Assembly (NCBI GenBank): GCA_905221615.1
Contig: CAJNDT010002001.1
Coordinates: 861,881-925,880, forward strand
Reading direction: 5' to 3'
DNA length: 64,000 nucleotides
Source of the DNA: Symbiodinium sp. CCMP2592
Taxonomy: Eukaryota; Sar; Dinophyceae; Suessiales; Symbiodiniaceae
Below, one piece after another: positions 22,138-34,034 of this stretch (positions are counted from its first letter, which is position 1; each line of letters opens with the position of its first letter). Position numbers and translations under genes: made by a program. The notes beneath the pieces were generated by a model. It saw nothing but the letters and a program-made list of their open reading frames with translations, was not told the origin of the DNA and made no database searches.

Positions 22138-22893
22138 GATGTTATGGCTGAAATTCTGCGGACCCCAATAGTACCGGGATGTACCGGGGCTTCCGACACT
22201 GCAGCCACGGTGGTCGACGCAGTCCAGTTCTCCACTCACCTCGGCAGAGAAGGCAAGGTTGAGGGCTTTGGGCTTTAGACGGCTTCAGGTTCTTGAGGTT
22301 GGCATTCTTGGGGATTACCGTTTAGGGCCTTTTGCAAAGGGGCTTGGGGTTGTGGGGTCTTAAGCTTTATGGTTGCATGAGCTGGGATCAGGGCATGGTT
22401 TTTCATTCTTCGGGGCTGCTTCGCATTATACTAATGACTCTTAAATCAAGAAATTGTAGTTCTCCAAACCAGGGTCCCCTTCGAGGTTGTATCAGCAGTG
22501 CCCACAAATAAGCGAGGGCACCTGGCTGAAGAGCTGGAGAAAGAAGATGTTGCCGTCCATGGCCGCCTGGCGAACTTTTCGGATGGCTTATGCGGGGCTA
22601 CGAACTTACTTACCTTCGGGTAGTAGGGAATGGAAGAATGGCAGTAATAGTAGTTTTAATTGTACCCCATTCCTCCATTCCCTACTAACCCAAGGTAAGC
22701 TTAAGGCTTTGATGTAGCTGGAGTACATCAGGCAATCAGGTGCAGGGAAAGAGGACTTGGGTGCGCGGCCGGAACGTCATGCCATACTATTGATGCAAAC
22801 GAAATTGTAGTCGGGAGAAACAATACTGTAGCCCCTATAAAACCTGAGCATCAAACCACAAATGCACTAAACCCGTATTTTAGTCATTCATGA
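22138..22893 (+). CDS. unrecognised three-exon gene end, intron 2 carries a family B element
   Basis: Exon 22138-22257 (after CCGGAG; DVMAEILRTPIVPGCTGASD onwards) joins by a GT-AG intron to exon 22486-22585 (VVSAVPTNKRGHLAEELEKE, ending near RLANFSD). A GC-AG intron, 22586-22705, holds the family B element. Exon 22706-22893 (FDVAGVHQAIRC onwards) ends at TGA. All three are open and the phases agree. If the second intron is not used, the frame instead stops at TAG 22621-22623, the first bases of the element core. Upstream exons are not found. No family recognised. Confidence 0.5.
22609..22699. mobile_element. family B palindromic element
   Basis: CTTACCTTCGGGTAGTAGGG pairs with CCTACTAACCCAAGGTAAG. 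The core is very close to that of the copy at 4448-4538. Confidence 0.85.
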
Positions 22894-23080
22894 AAGAGCG
22901 AGCCTGATAGATGTTGGAAGTTTCCCGAGGGTCCTGGGCAGAAGTGAAAAGTTGTACTCAGGCTGTTCCCGATTAGGGCCCCATGATCAGGGCGACTGAC
23001 GGAGGAGGGACCTTAAGACAGGAACAAGAACTCACAGCAGTCTGAACCGTCGCCGTCTCTAGATACATTTCAGCCTGGCA

Positions 23081-23307
23081 TCACTGGCGACACAGCAGCT
23101 TGGACATTCCTAAGGCACCGGCCCGCCACAAGGATATCTTGAGCAGGTCGTTCCTGGCAAAATGGGCACGAATGTTGCGGAGCCGGCAACTCCTTCTTAT
23201 GGAAAGCAATTTGGCGGTCAAGTCTTGACGACGCAGCGCGCTCTCTTCTCGATTTTGCCGCTTGACCAGCCTAGGTCCGCTCAGTCTTATAAGCATCCAC
23301 ATCGGTC
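23081..23307 (-). CDS. terminal exon of an unrecognised basic, helical protein
   Basis: Minus-strand stretch after CCTAG reading LVKRQNREESALRRQDLTAK then LLSIRRSCRLRNIRAHFARN, to a TGA at 23081. GC-rich third positions. Arg/Leu rich, probably helical. No family recognised. Confidence 0.45.
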
Positions 23308-23592
23308 GCTCCTCCAAAAACGAGGACGGGTCAGCTGCGTCTCATCGCGTGCCTCATGACACACACAGGGCCGCTGATGTGTTTCAATATAATAACGGAC
23401 TCATCTATAATGCACCATGTGCTTACCGACACTCACACCTACTCTCGAGACATTTGGGGGTTCTCGCCTCTTCCAAGCATCCTCGGGAGCATTGCTCCGC
23501 TCCAACAACTCAATTCGACATGTTGCGACTTGTCGAAATAAAACCTCTCCCCCCTGCCTCCGTCCAAACGCCCAGAATGGGATCCAACTCAG

Positions 23593-23823
23593 GTGGTTGG
23601 TGCCATTGCGAGAGTTGCATTCCCTGACCAGAAGCGCTCGGAGTCTTTGGACATGGCTGGATCCTACAACAACACACGGCATCGCCGAAGCTTCAAATGC
23701 AGCCTCGCACTCCAGAACTCACGGACGCCCAGAGGAATCGAGGGCTTTGATGATCTAGGCGCAGAAAAGGAGCAGCAACTTTCTGCTACGATTTTGTGGT
23801 TCTGGGCACCCCCCGCTCCCTAA
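23593..23823 (+). CDS. terminal exon whose stop lies in a telomere-like tract
   Basis: After AACTCAG the plus strand reads VVGAIARVAFPDQKRSESLD, MAGSYNNTRHRRSFKCSLAL and onwards for 76 codons. It ends at TAA (23821-23823), which is the TAA of the first CCCTAAACCCTAAACC unit. Upstream exons were not identified. No family recognised. The true 3' end could differ if the tract is intronic. Confidence 0.5.
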   Translation: MVGAIARVAFPDQKRSESLDMAGSYNNTRHRRSFKCSLALQNSRTPRGIEGFDDLGAEKEQQLSATILWFWAPPAP

Positions 23824-23870
23824 ACCCTAAACCCTATAAACCGTACACCCTAAACCCTAAACCCCTCCCG
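23816..23870. repeat. telomere-like CCCTAAA tract
   Basis: CCCTAAACCCTAAACCC units with slight variation, directly following the exon at 23593-23823. Confidence 0.9.
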
Positions 23871-25175
23871 ATTCCGTTCTTTAGGACATGGCAGGCCTCG
23901 TGGAAAAAGAAGAGCCGCCCTTCCGTCGTTGCTACCTGCAGCGAGGTCTAGGATCAGTATTGCCTTGCATTCAATTGTCCTCCATTCCTAAGCCTGCACT
24001 CTGTACTATATGTATGTAGAAGGTTAGGTACATAAGATAGATAGACAGATAGATAGGTAAATTGAGTTTAATAGAGGCCAATCCTGGCTCATGGCCCATG
24101 CGCTTCATTGCATCATGCCAGGTTGGGCGCGAGCAAAAGATGGGCGAGCAGGCTGCAAGCAGCCCAGCAAAAAGGCGCTAAGGGCGCAGCAACGGTCCAG
24201 CCATGCCAGCCATCAAAGTCCGGCACCTGGACGTCCGGGTCTAGCCCGTGTCAGACAAGTGCAAAGACAAACCAGCGGCCAGCATATCGAATGCCATGCT
24301 GTTGCAGGTGCCATGCGTGCTAACTGCTAACCACCACTGCAGCACCACCAAGCACAGAGAATCTTGCACTGTTGAAAGGGATGGCGACACCTCAATGGAA
24401 TGCAGTTGCAGGTTGGACATTGGCCTCCGTTGCTGCAACTTCCAGCCCATCGCGTTCTGCATCGGTTTCCTGCTCCAACTTGAGGTGGGCACAAGATGCA
24501 CATGCCAGGAGCAAGAGTCGGCAATCGAGTCAAATTACAACAACCGCACTAGCTTACACACACGGTCCATGAAGTCAGGCAGGAAGCTCGTAGGAAATCC
24601 CAGCAATCACGTTGCTTTTCCAATCTTGCAAACCACCGCAATCCCGCGGAAAAAGGCCTCGTCGCACATGCTGGCACTTCCGAAGTGCGGCAGCCTCCAG
24701 AAGTGAAAGACACCGGGTGACAAGCTTGAAGGCTTGGGTTTCGGGTGTAGAGTTTGAGGGTTTGAGGACTGCGGAAGCTGTTATATATCCGAAGCAAAGC
24801 TGGCAACGCGTCTCCTATACCATTCTGATGGAATGGCCTGGAGCTGCCAGGATCGGAAAATGAGTTACAGCCCCCATGTGACAGCTCGCAAGACCAGGTG
24901 GTGTAACCCCAGGGCAAGACGAACCACCCCATAATGATGACACGTCGAAGATGAATGCGACGAAGCCCTAAACTGTCTAAAACCCTGCACCAAACGCCTA
25001 TCCTGTCCCGGACTTCGCGCATGTGCCTCTGATTCTCAGCAACGGATCGCTGCCGGGGCGGACTGGCAAAAGGGAACACCTACCCTCCACTTCTATGCTG
25101 ATCACATTACCCGAAGATGGGTTTCCATAGCAGGGGTCATGACTCCAGGATCCAGTCCTTGGCTCAAGAGTCGAG
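23871..25175. other. no gene resolved; long open frames on both strands
   Basis: A GATA-type microsatellite at 24025-24060. Plus 24248-24706 (Cys-rich, 152 codons) and minus 24549-25079 (176 codons) are open but show no recognisable features or preferred codon use, and they overlap. Confidence 0.35.
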
Positions 25176-25229
25176 TTGCAGCTGGGGCCCAGATTCCCAA
25201 GTTCCGCGAACCAAGAGGGAGACAGGGAC

Positions 25230-25403
25230 TTTGAGGCCCTTGGGGCCTTGAAAGAGGTCTTCGGGCCTCGTCGAATATTCACCAGTAGAGAGGAAGCACA
25301 GATGCGACAAAACAAAGCTGAGGCTTCGAGTGCTCGCCGCCTGCTTGCCGTGGATGCCGAGTCCGGAAGAACCTGGACATTGATTCTTGCCATAAGGAGA
25401 TAG
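25230..25403 (+). CDS. candidate terminal exon, charged helical
   Basis: Plus-strand frame reading ALGALKEVFGPRRIFTSREE, AQMRQNKAEASSARRLLAVD and ending at TAG after LAIRR. Rich in Glu/Arg/Ala. The minus strand is also open here, but with less typical composition. No family recognised. Confidence 0.4.
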   Translation, partial: FEALGALKEVFGPRRIFTSREEAQMRQNKAEASSARRLLAVDAESGRTWTLILAIRR

Positions 25404-25639
25404 TTATATGGCAAAGGTGTTGTGGGGGTGCTGTTTATGTAGTATATTTCTACACGGGCTAGAATGGGCAATTGTCATGGTTGACTCAGACCTTCATATA
25501 GCGGCTCTAGCTCTTAGCTACAACAGCATCAGTAACAGCGGGGCTCGCACATGTACAAGAATGTGCAAAGATGATCCGCTCCTACACTGCGCCGATGCAC
25601 ATGTTACGAATCGCCCACGCGCAAAGCGGCACAAGCAAC

Positions 25640-27835
25640 ACACAAACACACACACACACACACACACACACATGCACAGACACGCACGCGCACACATACG
25701 TACATACATGCATGCTAACCTACAGGTAACCTACATTGCATGCATGCATGAATACCTACATGCCTACATACCTACCTACGTTCATACATAAACATGTACA
25801 TACATACATACACACATACACATACACATACACATACACATACACGCAGGTATACAAACATACATCCCTCGATGCATGCATGCATGCATAAGAACATACG
25901 TGTGAATACGAACATCCAAACGGACATATACACTGTACATATGTAAACATGTACACATACATAATTTCATGTATATGGATACAAAAATCACATGCAAAAC
26001 CTATACATCCACAGATACATGTTGAGACGAAACATCGGCCTGATGGACTGCATGAAGACATGATTGTCATGATAAGGGCCTGTCGTTCAGAGGACCTTTA
26101 TCTCATATCTCAAACGGCCAAATAAGACAGGCCAACCTCCGAGCGCAGAAACACGCAAATGCCCTGCATGCAACGCACTCCTCGCCTCCCCGGTATCGGC
26201 CACTTCGGCGCAGTGCACCTGGGAGCCGGGATTCAGGAGCAGACTCTTTGGGTTCACATCTGACCCTCGCATCTGACCCGCGTTGAAGCTGTCTCTTAGC
26301 CATGCTACCGTTAAGCAATGCTGGGTGAACAGATGCACTGATTCAGACTGGCGGACACTTGATCTCAAGATGCAGACCCGCGCTCGCACTTTCCTTTCAA
26401 CTCCTAGCTCACACTTGCCTATAGGCATTGCCAGCAAGGCCATGAAACAGAGCCTCGGAAACCACCAATGACCAAACTACAGTATGGCTGTCCACCTCGG
26501 ATTCAGCGAGTTCGCCTTCCTCCAACTCTACCACCTGCAAGCTGGCGAGTCAGGATCCCAGGATTTAGGGCTTTCAAAGAAGGCAGAATGAATACAGGGT
26601 TGGGGAAACTTCGTCTTGAGCAGCGTGATGCTATAAACCGGAAGGCACTCATCATGCCTATCACTCTAGCAACTACTAGCTTTCCACCTGGCTGTCTAGC
26701 TACCTAGCTAGTTACATACCAATCTATCTGGCCATCCGTTTCTCTATAGAAACGACCTGTCTCTGGACCGAACGTTCTATCTTCTGCGGCTGGGTGCATG
26801 CAAGCGAATCTCCGCCTATATGCGTATGTGTATAGATATGTGTCCTCCTACACATGTAGGTAAGGTATGTATGTATGTTTATGTATGTATGTTGGTGTGT
26901 CTGGATGTCGATGTCTAGGTAACTATGTAAGTAGATATGTGTGTAAGTCTGTATATATGTTTGAGGCAGGTAACTGGGTGAATGCATGCATGCATTGCAT
27001 GCATCTGTGCATTTGGTATGCATGTGAGCGTGTGTATGTATATACGTATGTAAGTATGCACGTGTTGTTTTGTGTCTGTATGTCTGTCTCTACGCATGAA
27101 CGTATGCGTCTGTGTGGATGTATGTAAGTATGCATGTATGCATGTGCTAATGTGTGCATATGTAAGTGTGTATGTATGTGTGTGTGTGTCTGTATGTATG
27201 TATGTGTATACATGCGTATGCATTTGCTTGTCTGTGTATGTAGTTGCATGCACTTGTATGGATATGGGCATGGGTATGGGCATGAGCATGGGCATGAGCA
27301 TGGGCATGGGTATGCTTGTGTGTGTGTGTGTGTAAACATAAACAAATACACACAAAAATTCTAATGTGTAGATATATTTTTATGTCTGTATATATGTGTA
27401 TGTGTGTATGTATACATGCATGTATGTATGCACGTATGTCTGTATGTCCGTGTGTATGTACCTATGTATGTATGTATGCATGCTTGCACGTTTGCTTGTT
27501 CTTGTTGCCGCCTGTGCCGCTTTCTGTCTGGTCTGTCTGACGTTTCTGTGTAGCCATCACCATAAGTGTTGTCTGTCTGCGTGTGTAGGTATGTATATAT
27601 ATATATATATATATATACATATACACACACATAGACTGTATGTATGTACGTATGTATGTGTAGGTGTATATATATATATATATATATACATATATACATA
27701 TATACACGTGCATGCAGGTACATGCATACATATAAGCATGCATACATACATGCATGCATACATACAGACTTACATACATACGACATACATACGCGCATAC
27801 ATACAACACTCATATACACACATGTCAGAAAGCAT
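25640..27835. repeat. large CATA/GTAT and TG microsatellite region
   Basis: (CA)n lies at 25647-25672, then CATA units to about 25900. 26850-27470 is GTAT/TGTA on the plus strand, with GGGCATGA units at 27262-27312. 27470-27590 is non-repetitive, then (TA)n at 27594-27616 and 27669-27690 and CATACATA to about 27820. The Cys/Tyr/His-rich frames are repeat translations. The unique part at 25900-26850 shows no clear exon. Confidence 0.85.
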
Positions 27836-28464
27836 CGTGTGGTTCGGCAAGATGTGCAGGCCTGGTTTTGCTCCAGATTTGGAGCAGGAACCTGGCAGCA
27901 GCTGTGGGGAACCCAGACTCTCAACTCAGAGTGTCAAGCTGTCAAGACTGCATACCCCCAACCCTATAAGTGTTGTGCGGAGATCTGCTTTGGGAATTTG
28001 GGAGAAGCTCTCCCACCCCTTGGGCTCCAGCCGCTTGGCTTTTGTGCGCTTTTTTGTTTCAAGGCCATCGAGTCTATCTGCGAAGCTCGACCCTAAGTGC
28101 ACTCTGGAGCCCAAAGGCAGAGCTTGTGGGTTTTGATGTGACAAACATCCCGGCGAATCACTCCTCGAAACACAAGGCGACAATCGTCTGTCTGGAGCAC
28201 GCACTACTGTTGCTACAGATGAGGTGCTCAGTCGTGTTCAAAGGGTAAAGAACAGGTCAGTCTGATGCAGCAGCCACTAACTAGACATGCTGCCAGCCGT
28301 CATGCGTGATTCGGCTGGGTCACTTGTAACAAGAGCAGCAAGAACCTGATTCCATTTTTCGGCCCAGAGCCAGAAACCTTCAGGCCCAACTCTGGTCCCA
28401 AAACCTCGATAGCCCGCTTACGAGAACTCAGATCATAAAACCTGGATCAACCCTCAGCAGACCC

Positions 28465-28650
28465 CTACCGAAAAAATGCGATTTCAAAACCCCCGAAACT
28501 AAGGAGATTTGGCACCTGAGTCTCGGATACCTCACCATCCTCCATTGCTGCCACCTTCCCAGTGACAGGCTTAGGTTGAAGGGATGTCGGGACGTTAGCA
28601 GGAGCCGCGCTAAGGGCTTCTGAGAAAAGGTGATTCTGGATGCTCCAGAC
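28465..28650 (-). CDS. terminal exon of an unrecognised gene
   Basis: The acceptor GTCTCTGCAG is followed by VWSIQNHLFSEALSAAPANV, then PKPVTGKVAAMEDGEVSETQ, and a TAG at 28465 (61 codons plus stop). Good pyrimidine-rich acceptor and coding-like codon use. A CCCTAAA-like tract (28665-28680) lies immediately upstream in the intron. No family recognised. Confidence 0.5.
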   Translation of the reverse strand, partial: VWSIQNHLFSEALSAAPANVPTSLQPKPVTGKVAAMEDGEVSETQVPNLLSFGGFEIAFFR

Positions 28651-29049
28651 CTGCAGAGACGGCTAGGGTTTAAGGGTTTGGAGGAATGCTCAAGACTCAA
28701 CCGTCCACATCTATGTTGCAAACGACCTTGCTGCTTGTGCCCCTACTAACACCTACATCGATGCTAATGTGATTTGATACGAAATTATTATCACCTGTTG
28801 TAGTAATTATATAGTTATGTAGTATGGTCGATTACATTTTTTAATTTGGTTTCAAGATTGGCCGCCGCAAGGCTGTGCCTGGCATGGCTCTGCAGCCATT
28901 TTGGTCTCGGGTGACTCCGGCGCAGGCTGGGGTGGCCTTGGAAAAATGCAGGTCCCAAGCATACGGTGTAATAAGAAAACAAAATTGTAGTATGTTGTAT
29001 GCTATGATATTACATCGTACTATATACTATTTCATTACAATATATCTTG

Positions 29050-29205
29050 TCATATGATATTGCATTATACCATATTACATTAAACTGCATTACATTAGAT
29101 TATCTTGCAGTATATTATACTGTATTATAGTGTATTGATATTCCATTAGGTTATAATACGTTCTAGCATTACTCGATATTGTATTATGTTGCATTATACT
29201 ATATT
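29050..29205. repeat. AT-rich degenerate repeat
   Basis: Units like TATTACATTATACTG repeat without a strict period. Confidence 0.7.
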
Positions 29206-29314
29206 ACGCGGGTTTTCCCCCGGTGGTTTGGGATTCTGACGTAGAGCCTTGGGGCTAACGAGCTAGGTAGTTGCTGGGGGGAGCAAGACTCGTGTTGAAG
29301 GGGCCTTTCGGGCG

Positions 29315-29375
29315 GAGGGTGTAGGGTTTGAGGGTTGAGGGTTTAGGGTTGAGGGCTGGGGTTTCGGGTTGAGGG
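29315..29375. repeat. telomere-like TTTAGGG/TTGAGGG tract
   Basis: GGGTTTGAGGGTTGAGGGTT and variants. Confidence 0.8.
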
Positions 29376-29494
29376 TTTTAACAAATCGGCGCCTTAGTTC
29401 ACGATCCGTTTGTCTAAGGAGCAGTTATGAAGGAACCATCTTGCGATGAATGGGATATATGATATATGGGTTTAGGGTGCCACATTCAGCCCCT

Positions 29495-29640
29495 TCTGGT
29501 CCATAGACCTGAGCCCGACACCCGCAACTTGGCAGGTCCAGGGCCCTGAAAGTTCGGCTCCACAGACTCCAATTGCTCTGCTGAGGCGGCTGCAGCTGAG
29601 ACGCAGTGGATCTGGCCAGCTCCTCCCAAGCCCAAACAGC
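29495..29640 (-). CDS. candidate exon, two open minus frames
   Basis: One frame reads EELARSTASQLQPPQQSNW, the other SAAAASAEQLESVEPNFQGP. Both look coding and overlap, so a splice boundary may separate them. No family recognised. Confidence 0.3.
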
Positions 29641-30084
29641 AGGGTAATTAAGGAGGTAGTATGCGGAATGAGACTTCGCTTCCCCGAAACTGCACTTTGA
29701 AGGTGTGTTTTTGCTGCCCCGCAACTGACAGAGTGAATAGGGTAGCACGGACGCCCAGAAGCCGAAACACACTGTGCCAGATCACCAGAGCCTTCGCACC
29801 GGCTCTTGGGCATAGCATATTTCGTGCTGGGATGAGGTGTCAGGCTTCGCACCAACAACTGCTTGTCGTGCAGACGCTTGGACACCGTCGTTGAGCGCAA
29901 GCAGCCACGAACTTGGGCAACACGATTGGGCAACACGCACACACGCACACATGCGCGCGTTTTTCTTGAAAAGCCACAGCCCCCATAACTCGTCAAGCAT
30001 GCCCGAACCCAACTGTATACTCATTCGGACAAGCCTGTCCCCCTATAAACGACGATCCACAAGCCAAAGAAACGGCAGGGAGGC

Positions 30085-30098
30085 ACTATTACTATTAC

Positions 30099-30138
<40 letters not shown>

Positions 30139-30143
30139 GTTAT

Positions 30144-30199
<56 letters not shown>

Positions 30200-30245
30200 T
30201 TATTATTACTACTATTACTATTATTGTTATTATTGTTTCTATTAC
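30085..30245. repeat. TTA/TAC triplet microsatellite
   Basis: (ATT)n then (ACT)n then (ATT)n. Poly-Leu/Ser/Asn frames are artefacts. Confidence 0.95.
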
Positions 30246-30365
30246 ATTCTATACTATGTTGCAATTACCAGTGGCCCCCGGTCCTCCTCCAGCTTCCCAG
30301 GCGGCCCTAGAGGAGGCGCTAGAGCCTCCTCTGTGCTTCTGGCTTCAGGAGCCGGGTCCTGCTGC

Positions 30366-30436
30366 GTAGGGGTTTAGGGGTTTAGGGGTTTAGGTTTAGA
30401 GGTTTCGTATTGTAGGGCTTAGGGTTTTGGGGTTTA
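30366..30436. repeat. telomere-like GGGGTTTA tract
   Basis: GGGGTTTAGGGGTTTAGGGG and derivatives, abutting the family D element. Confidence 0.85.
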
Positions 30437-30548
30437 GGATGCCCAGTAGCCTAGAAATAAAACGGGCTCCCCTTTTTTTTGGGATTGGGTAACTGTATAA
30501 GGAACCTAGGACTACAGAAAGGGAATAAGGGTACTACCGGGCATCCCA
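30437..30548. mobile_element. family D palindromic element, copy 2
   Basis: AGGATGCCCAGTAGCCTAGA pairs with GTACTACCGGGCATCC. The interior AACGGGCTCCC and AAGGGAATAAGGG match copy 1. Confidence 0.85.
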
Positions 30549-30571
30549 GTGAAGGACGCTGGGTCTGGAGT

Positions 30572-30946
30572 CTAGGATCCTGGGGTGTGCACCGGAATAG
30601 ATATGTAAAGCATCATTAGGACATCTCGGTTTATGAGCAACAGCTCATGTGCCAGTGCAACCTGAAGCGAAACATGAATCCTTTGGGCCCCGTCTGAAAA
30701 AGCCCTGAAGTAACAACACTCGTTCAACCGTGCCATTTTTCCAATCACGAATACCTGAAGCTGGAGGTATGCGGCATCACCGACCTGCCCATGTACCAAA
30801 GGATTCCGATGCAACAACCGAGTTGTCGATGCAAGACACTCGGTGGCTGGCTGAGAACTGCATGTGGACTTTCTGGGTTTAGAAGCACGCCTACAGAAGG
30901 ATCCGATGTGTAGACAAACTTCTCTTGTGTAGCTGCGTAGCTTCAA
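30572..30946 (-). CDS. hypothetical open frame
   Basis: 124 codons on the minus strand, including RLLHRNPLVHGQVGDAAYLQ and HVSLQVALAHELLLINRDVL. Plausible coding composition in the C-terminal two-thirds. No splice sites assigned, no family recognised. Confidence 0.3.
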   Translation of the reverse strand: MKLRSYTREVCLHIGSFCRRASKPRKSTCSSQPATECLASTTRLLHRNPLVHGQVGDAAYLQLQVFVIGKMARLNECCYFRAFSDGAQRIHVSLQVALAHELLLINRDVLMMLYISIPVHTPGS

Positions 30947-31478
30947 TTCGGAACAGGCTCCAGTTGCCTTGCCCTAGCGCATAGGCACCTCCGGCGTCGC
31001 CTCTGTGGAAGAATTGGGCACGCTCACAGGCGTCTTGCAAGACCTTCGGCGTTTTCGACTTTGAGATTCAGCCTTGAATCTGTTTCATGTCAGAGCTTCT
31101 CTGTTCGGCAGCTCCAGGACGAATTTCGTCTCGTTCTCGGGGTCGTCTTTCATCTAGCTCTTTGCAGCTGAAGTCTGCAACCCCGCAGCTTGGATCCCTC
31201 ATGATTCGCATCACCAAACCAAGTCACTTTCACTTCAGAGACGACTTGTTACATTCGTCTACATATGTTTTTTAAGTAAGTAGACATGCGGGCAAACACA
31301 TGGACACTTCACTGCATCAGGCAACGAAGCACAAAAAAAAAGGAACGACTGGCTGACTCCAGATCCTCATCAGCATACACGCGATGCAATACCGGCAGAC
31401 CGTGGGCATGCTCGTCATCAACCGATTGCCCGTGAAATCTCGACATGCCACACTTGTGAGGTCGCATGGAATACACAT

Positions 31479-31580
31479 GGTGGTTGTCAAAATTATGGTC
31501 CCTGTTTGGGTACCCTAAATATTAGGTGCCGTATTATAACAAGGATCCCAAAAAGGGACCCCTAATTTTCACAACCACCC
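31479..31580. mobile_element. family C palindromic element with ACAT target duplication
   Basis: GGTGGTTGTCAAAATTATGG pairs with CTAATTTTCACAACCACCC. ACAT flanks both ends (31475-31478, 31581-31584). Confidence 0.9.
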
Positions 31581-32164
31581 ACATGGCATCGGCTGGTCAA
31601 AGGCTCGTGCGGACTCTCTGCTTCAGCCTCGGAGGGCTGCTTCGAAGCCTCAGTTGAGCGGAGATTTACAACCTTTGCACTATTCGCCATGGCGCCCTCG
31701 GGTGAGCTGCATAGCTGCGAGGGCCAAAGGCAGCCACGTGACAGGGAAGCTGCTGGTTTGGGCTAGAGATTGGAAGTCACATTCATTCGTCGTAAATGCT
31801 CGCGAGAAGATGCATCTCTTAAACAGATCTAGAAGCAGACATTACGTTGCTGTGGCCTTTGACTCCCAACATACTATGTACAGGGGCCTTTGCAATAACT
31901 AGATCAGGTATTGGGGGGCATATCACTATACTATAACTATAAAAACGAATCCCAAAAGAGTAGTATATAGGTGTTATTCAGGCTTCTACCTAGAGGCTCA
32001 TACCTTGCCCCTTTTTTAGGATACCTAGTTTAATGGTTAGGATCTGTTCTCTTAAAAAGTAGGCGCATAAAACATGGGGAGATGGACCGATGAAGAGCCC
32101 GGGGCGATGGCCCGAGAGGCGAGGTCTCCCCGCTCACTGCCCCCGGGCGCAGTTCCTTGGCGGG

Positions 32165-32222
32165 GCTTAGGGCATAGGGTGGGGGTTTAGGGTTTAGGCT
32201 TTAGGGGTTTAGGGTTTAGGGG
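32165..32222. repeat. telomere-like TTTAGGG tract
   Basis: GGGTTTAGGGTTTAGGCTTT and variants. Confidence 0.85.
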
Positions 32223-32240
32223 AATTCCCAAGTCCCAAAT

Positions 32241-32338
32241 AGGTGGCTGTCGAAATTATGGTCCCTTTTCGGGCCCTTATTTTCATACGGCACCTATTAT
32301 TTCGGGTACCCAAAAAAACCACATTTTGACAAGAACCC
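32241..32338. mobile_element. family C palindromic element with AAAT target duplication
   Basis: AGGTGGCTGTCGAAATTATG pairs with CATTTTGACAAGAACCC. AAAT lies on both sides (32237-32240, 32339-32342). Confidence 0.8.
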
Positions 32339-33029
32339 AAATCTTGACTAAGCAAGTCTTGCTGGATCCGCCTACTAATGAGGGCCTGCTGGTGCTGGTG
32401 GTTTAGAAACTTACGGCTTTGGGTTTAGGGTCTTCCTACACCCCAAGGGTTTTGGGCTGAAGAGTGGCAAACGAGTTGGAAGCTCGAGGCCAAGTCCTTT
32501 CGCATCCGTCACACCGCTACGATCTGGCTGAACCATTCGACCATCCCACCCGTCAAACTAGCATGCTTGTGGCGCGAACACTGCTGTCAGCGAAATTACC
32601 ACTACTATCATGACTGACTTCACTGTTGCTGAAGTCTTTTCCATGATTGCCACGATTGTCCCTGCTCCTGTTCTTGCTACGCCAGTGTACTTTCGAAGAC
32701 TATAATGCCACAAAAACTTCCAGATCAGATCGCCCGGCATGGTCCAACTGTGCTGCCGGAAGTTGTGGCTATCATCGCTCCGAGCCTCGAGCCTGCTTGG
32801 CCCAGCAGTGCAGATCCTTAAGACTTGAAAATAAAATCCGACCGAAGCTCTAGGGGTTTTGGGAAACTCGGGGCAAGGGGCGCAGGACATAAACACACGA
32901 CTAACACTGAACCACGCGCAGAAAGAAGACGCACAAGGAAGCAGCCTAGACAAGCACTCCAGCAGCCCTGAAAACTCGAAGTCGGCGCGAATCAGCCGCC
33001 ACGGCCCCAGAAACAGGCTGGGGCCCCAG

Positions 33030-33095
33030 CCATCGAAGCGATTCCGAGGTTCAGGGAGGCCTGCAAAAGGCTCTGACCCCAGTGCTTCCGTATCA
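33030..33095 (-). CDS. small candidate exon
   Basis: The acceptor TTTTGCAG is followed by ASLNLGIASMAGAPACFWGR on the minus strand, GC-rich at third positions. Short and unrecognised. Confidence 0.3.
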
Positions 33096-33549
33096 GCGCA
33101 TGCACCACTTTAGAATTTCGAGCGAAAGATATCTTTTGGGTCGGGCTTATAATGCTGAGGACTTGCTGACTTCCGGGTTGGGCTCAGGGCAAGAAGGCCC
33201 GAAGCTGGGTTTCTGAAACAACGAAAGTGCTGGGGTGTCAACCTCTGCTGGAACCTTGAAAACTAAAATACTCTTAACTTTGCAATCTCCAAATCTACTT
33301 ACCTTGTTGAACCACACTTCTTGAAATACTAACCCTATACACTCTTGCAATACACGTTGGAAAACCAATAGCTTCAAAAACACCCACCACTCAAACTACA
33401 TCCGAACACTCTTAATTCCGGAACCCCAGGCTAGCGTGACGAGCACGGAGTCTGTTGAAGAGCCAGGCACCAGCAAAGAATCCGAGTCTTCACGGGTCCG
33501 ATCGCCTATGATAATCCGCTGTGTTGCAGTCGGCGGACCTACCTTCCCA

Positions 33550-33630
33550 TGTAGGGCCCATTAAACTATAATTACTCATAATAAGGAACCCCCAAAATAG
33601 TATCGGTAATCATTGAGGCCCCTAAAGGAC
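33550..33630. repeat. family E related repeat
   Basis: Contains AAGGAACCCCCAAAATAGTA and TAATCATTGAGGCCCCT, shared with other family E loci. Confidence 0.6.
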
Positions 33631-33973
33631 ACTGCGGGATGAGTTGTCCCGCCGGCAAAACTCAATGTCTCGCGCCATGAGGAGCCCAAGGCACAATGGT
33701 GACAGAGACTATTTTAATGCTTGTTACTGTAGTGTGGCCTTACAGGAAAGTCTTACAAGCGCTGAACCCCAGATGCTGAGATCCTGTTTTCATTTTCGCC
33801 GAAGCAGCTGCGCAGACCAAAGACTCACCAAAGCTTGTACACTTTTAGTTTTAGAGTCGGTAATATTCTCCCAAGAAGTGTAAAGTGAATCCACTCGGCT
33901 GCTAAGCCTCAGATCACAGAACAAATTCCTCAACTCATGCCTCAGCCCTGCACATCCCCAGAGATCCCATTCA

Positions 33974-34034
33974 GGAATATACCTTAAATCACAATATTAA
34001 GGCCTCTAGACTCTAGAATTTAAGGTATGTTCCG
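33974..34034. repeat. small palindrome
   Basis: GGAATATACCTTAAATCACA on the left and ATTTAAGGTATGTTCC on the right form an imperfect inverted repeat. No second copy seen. Confidence 0.5.

Noticed and set aside
24549-25079. 176-codon minus-strand gene
   Set aside because: No codon bias, no recognisable motif, overlaps another long frame on the other strand; probably chance.
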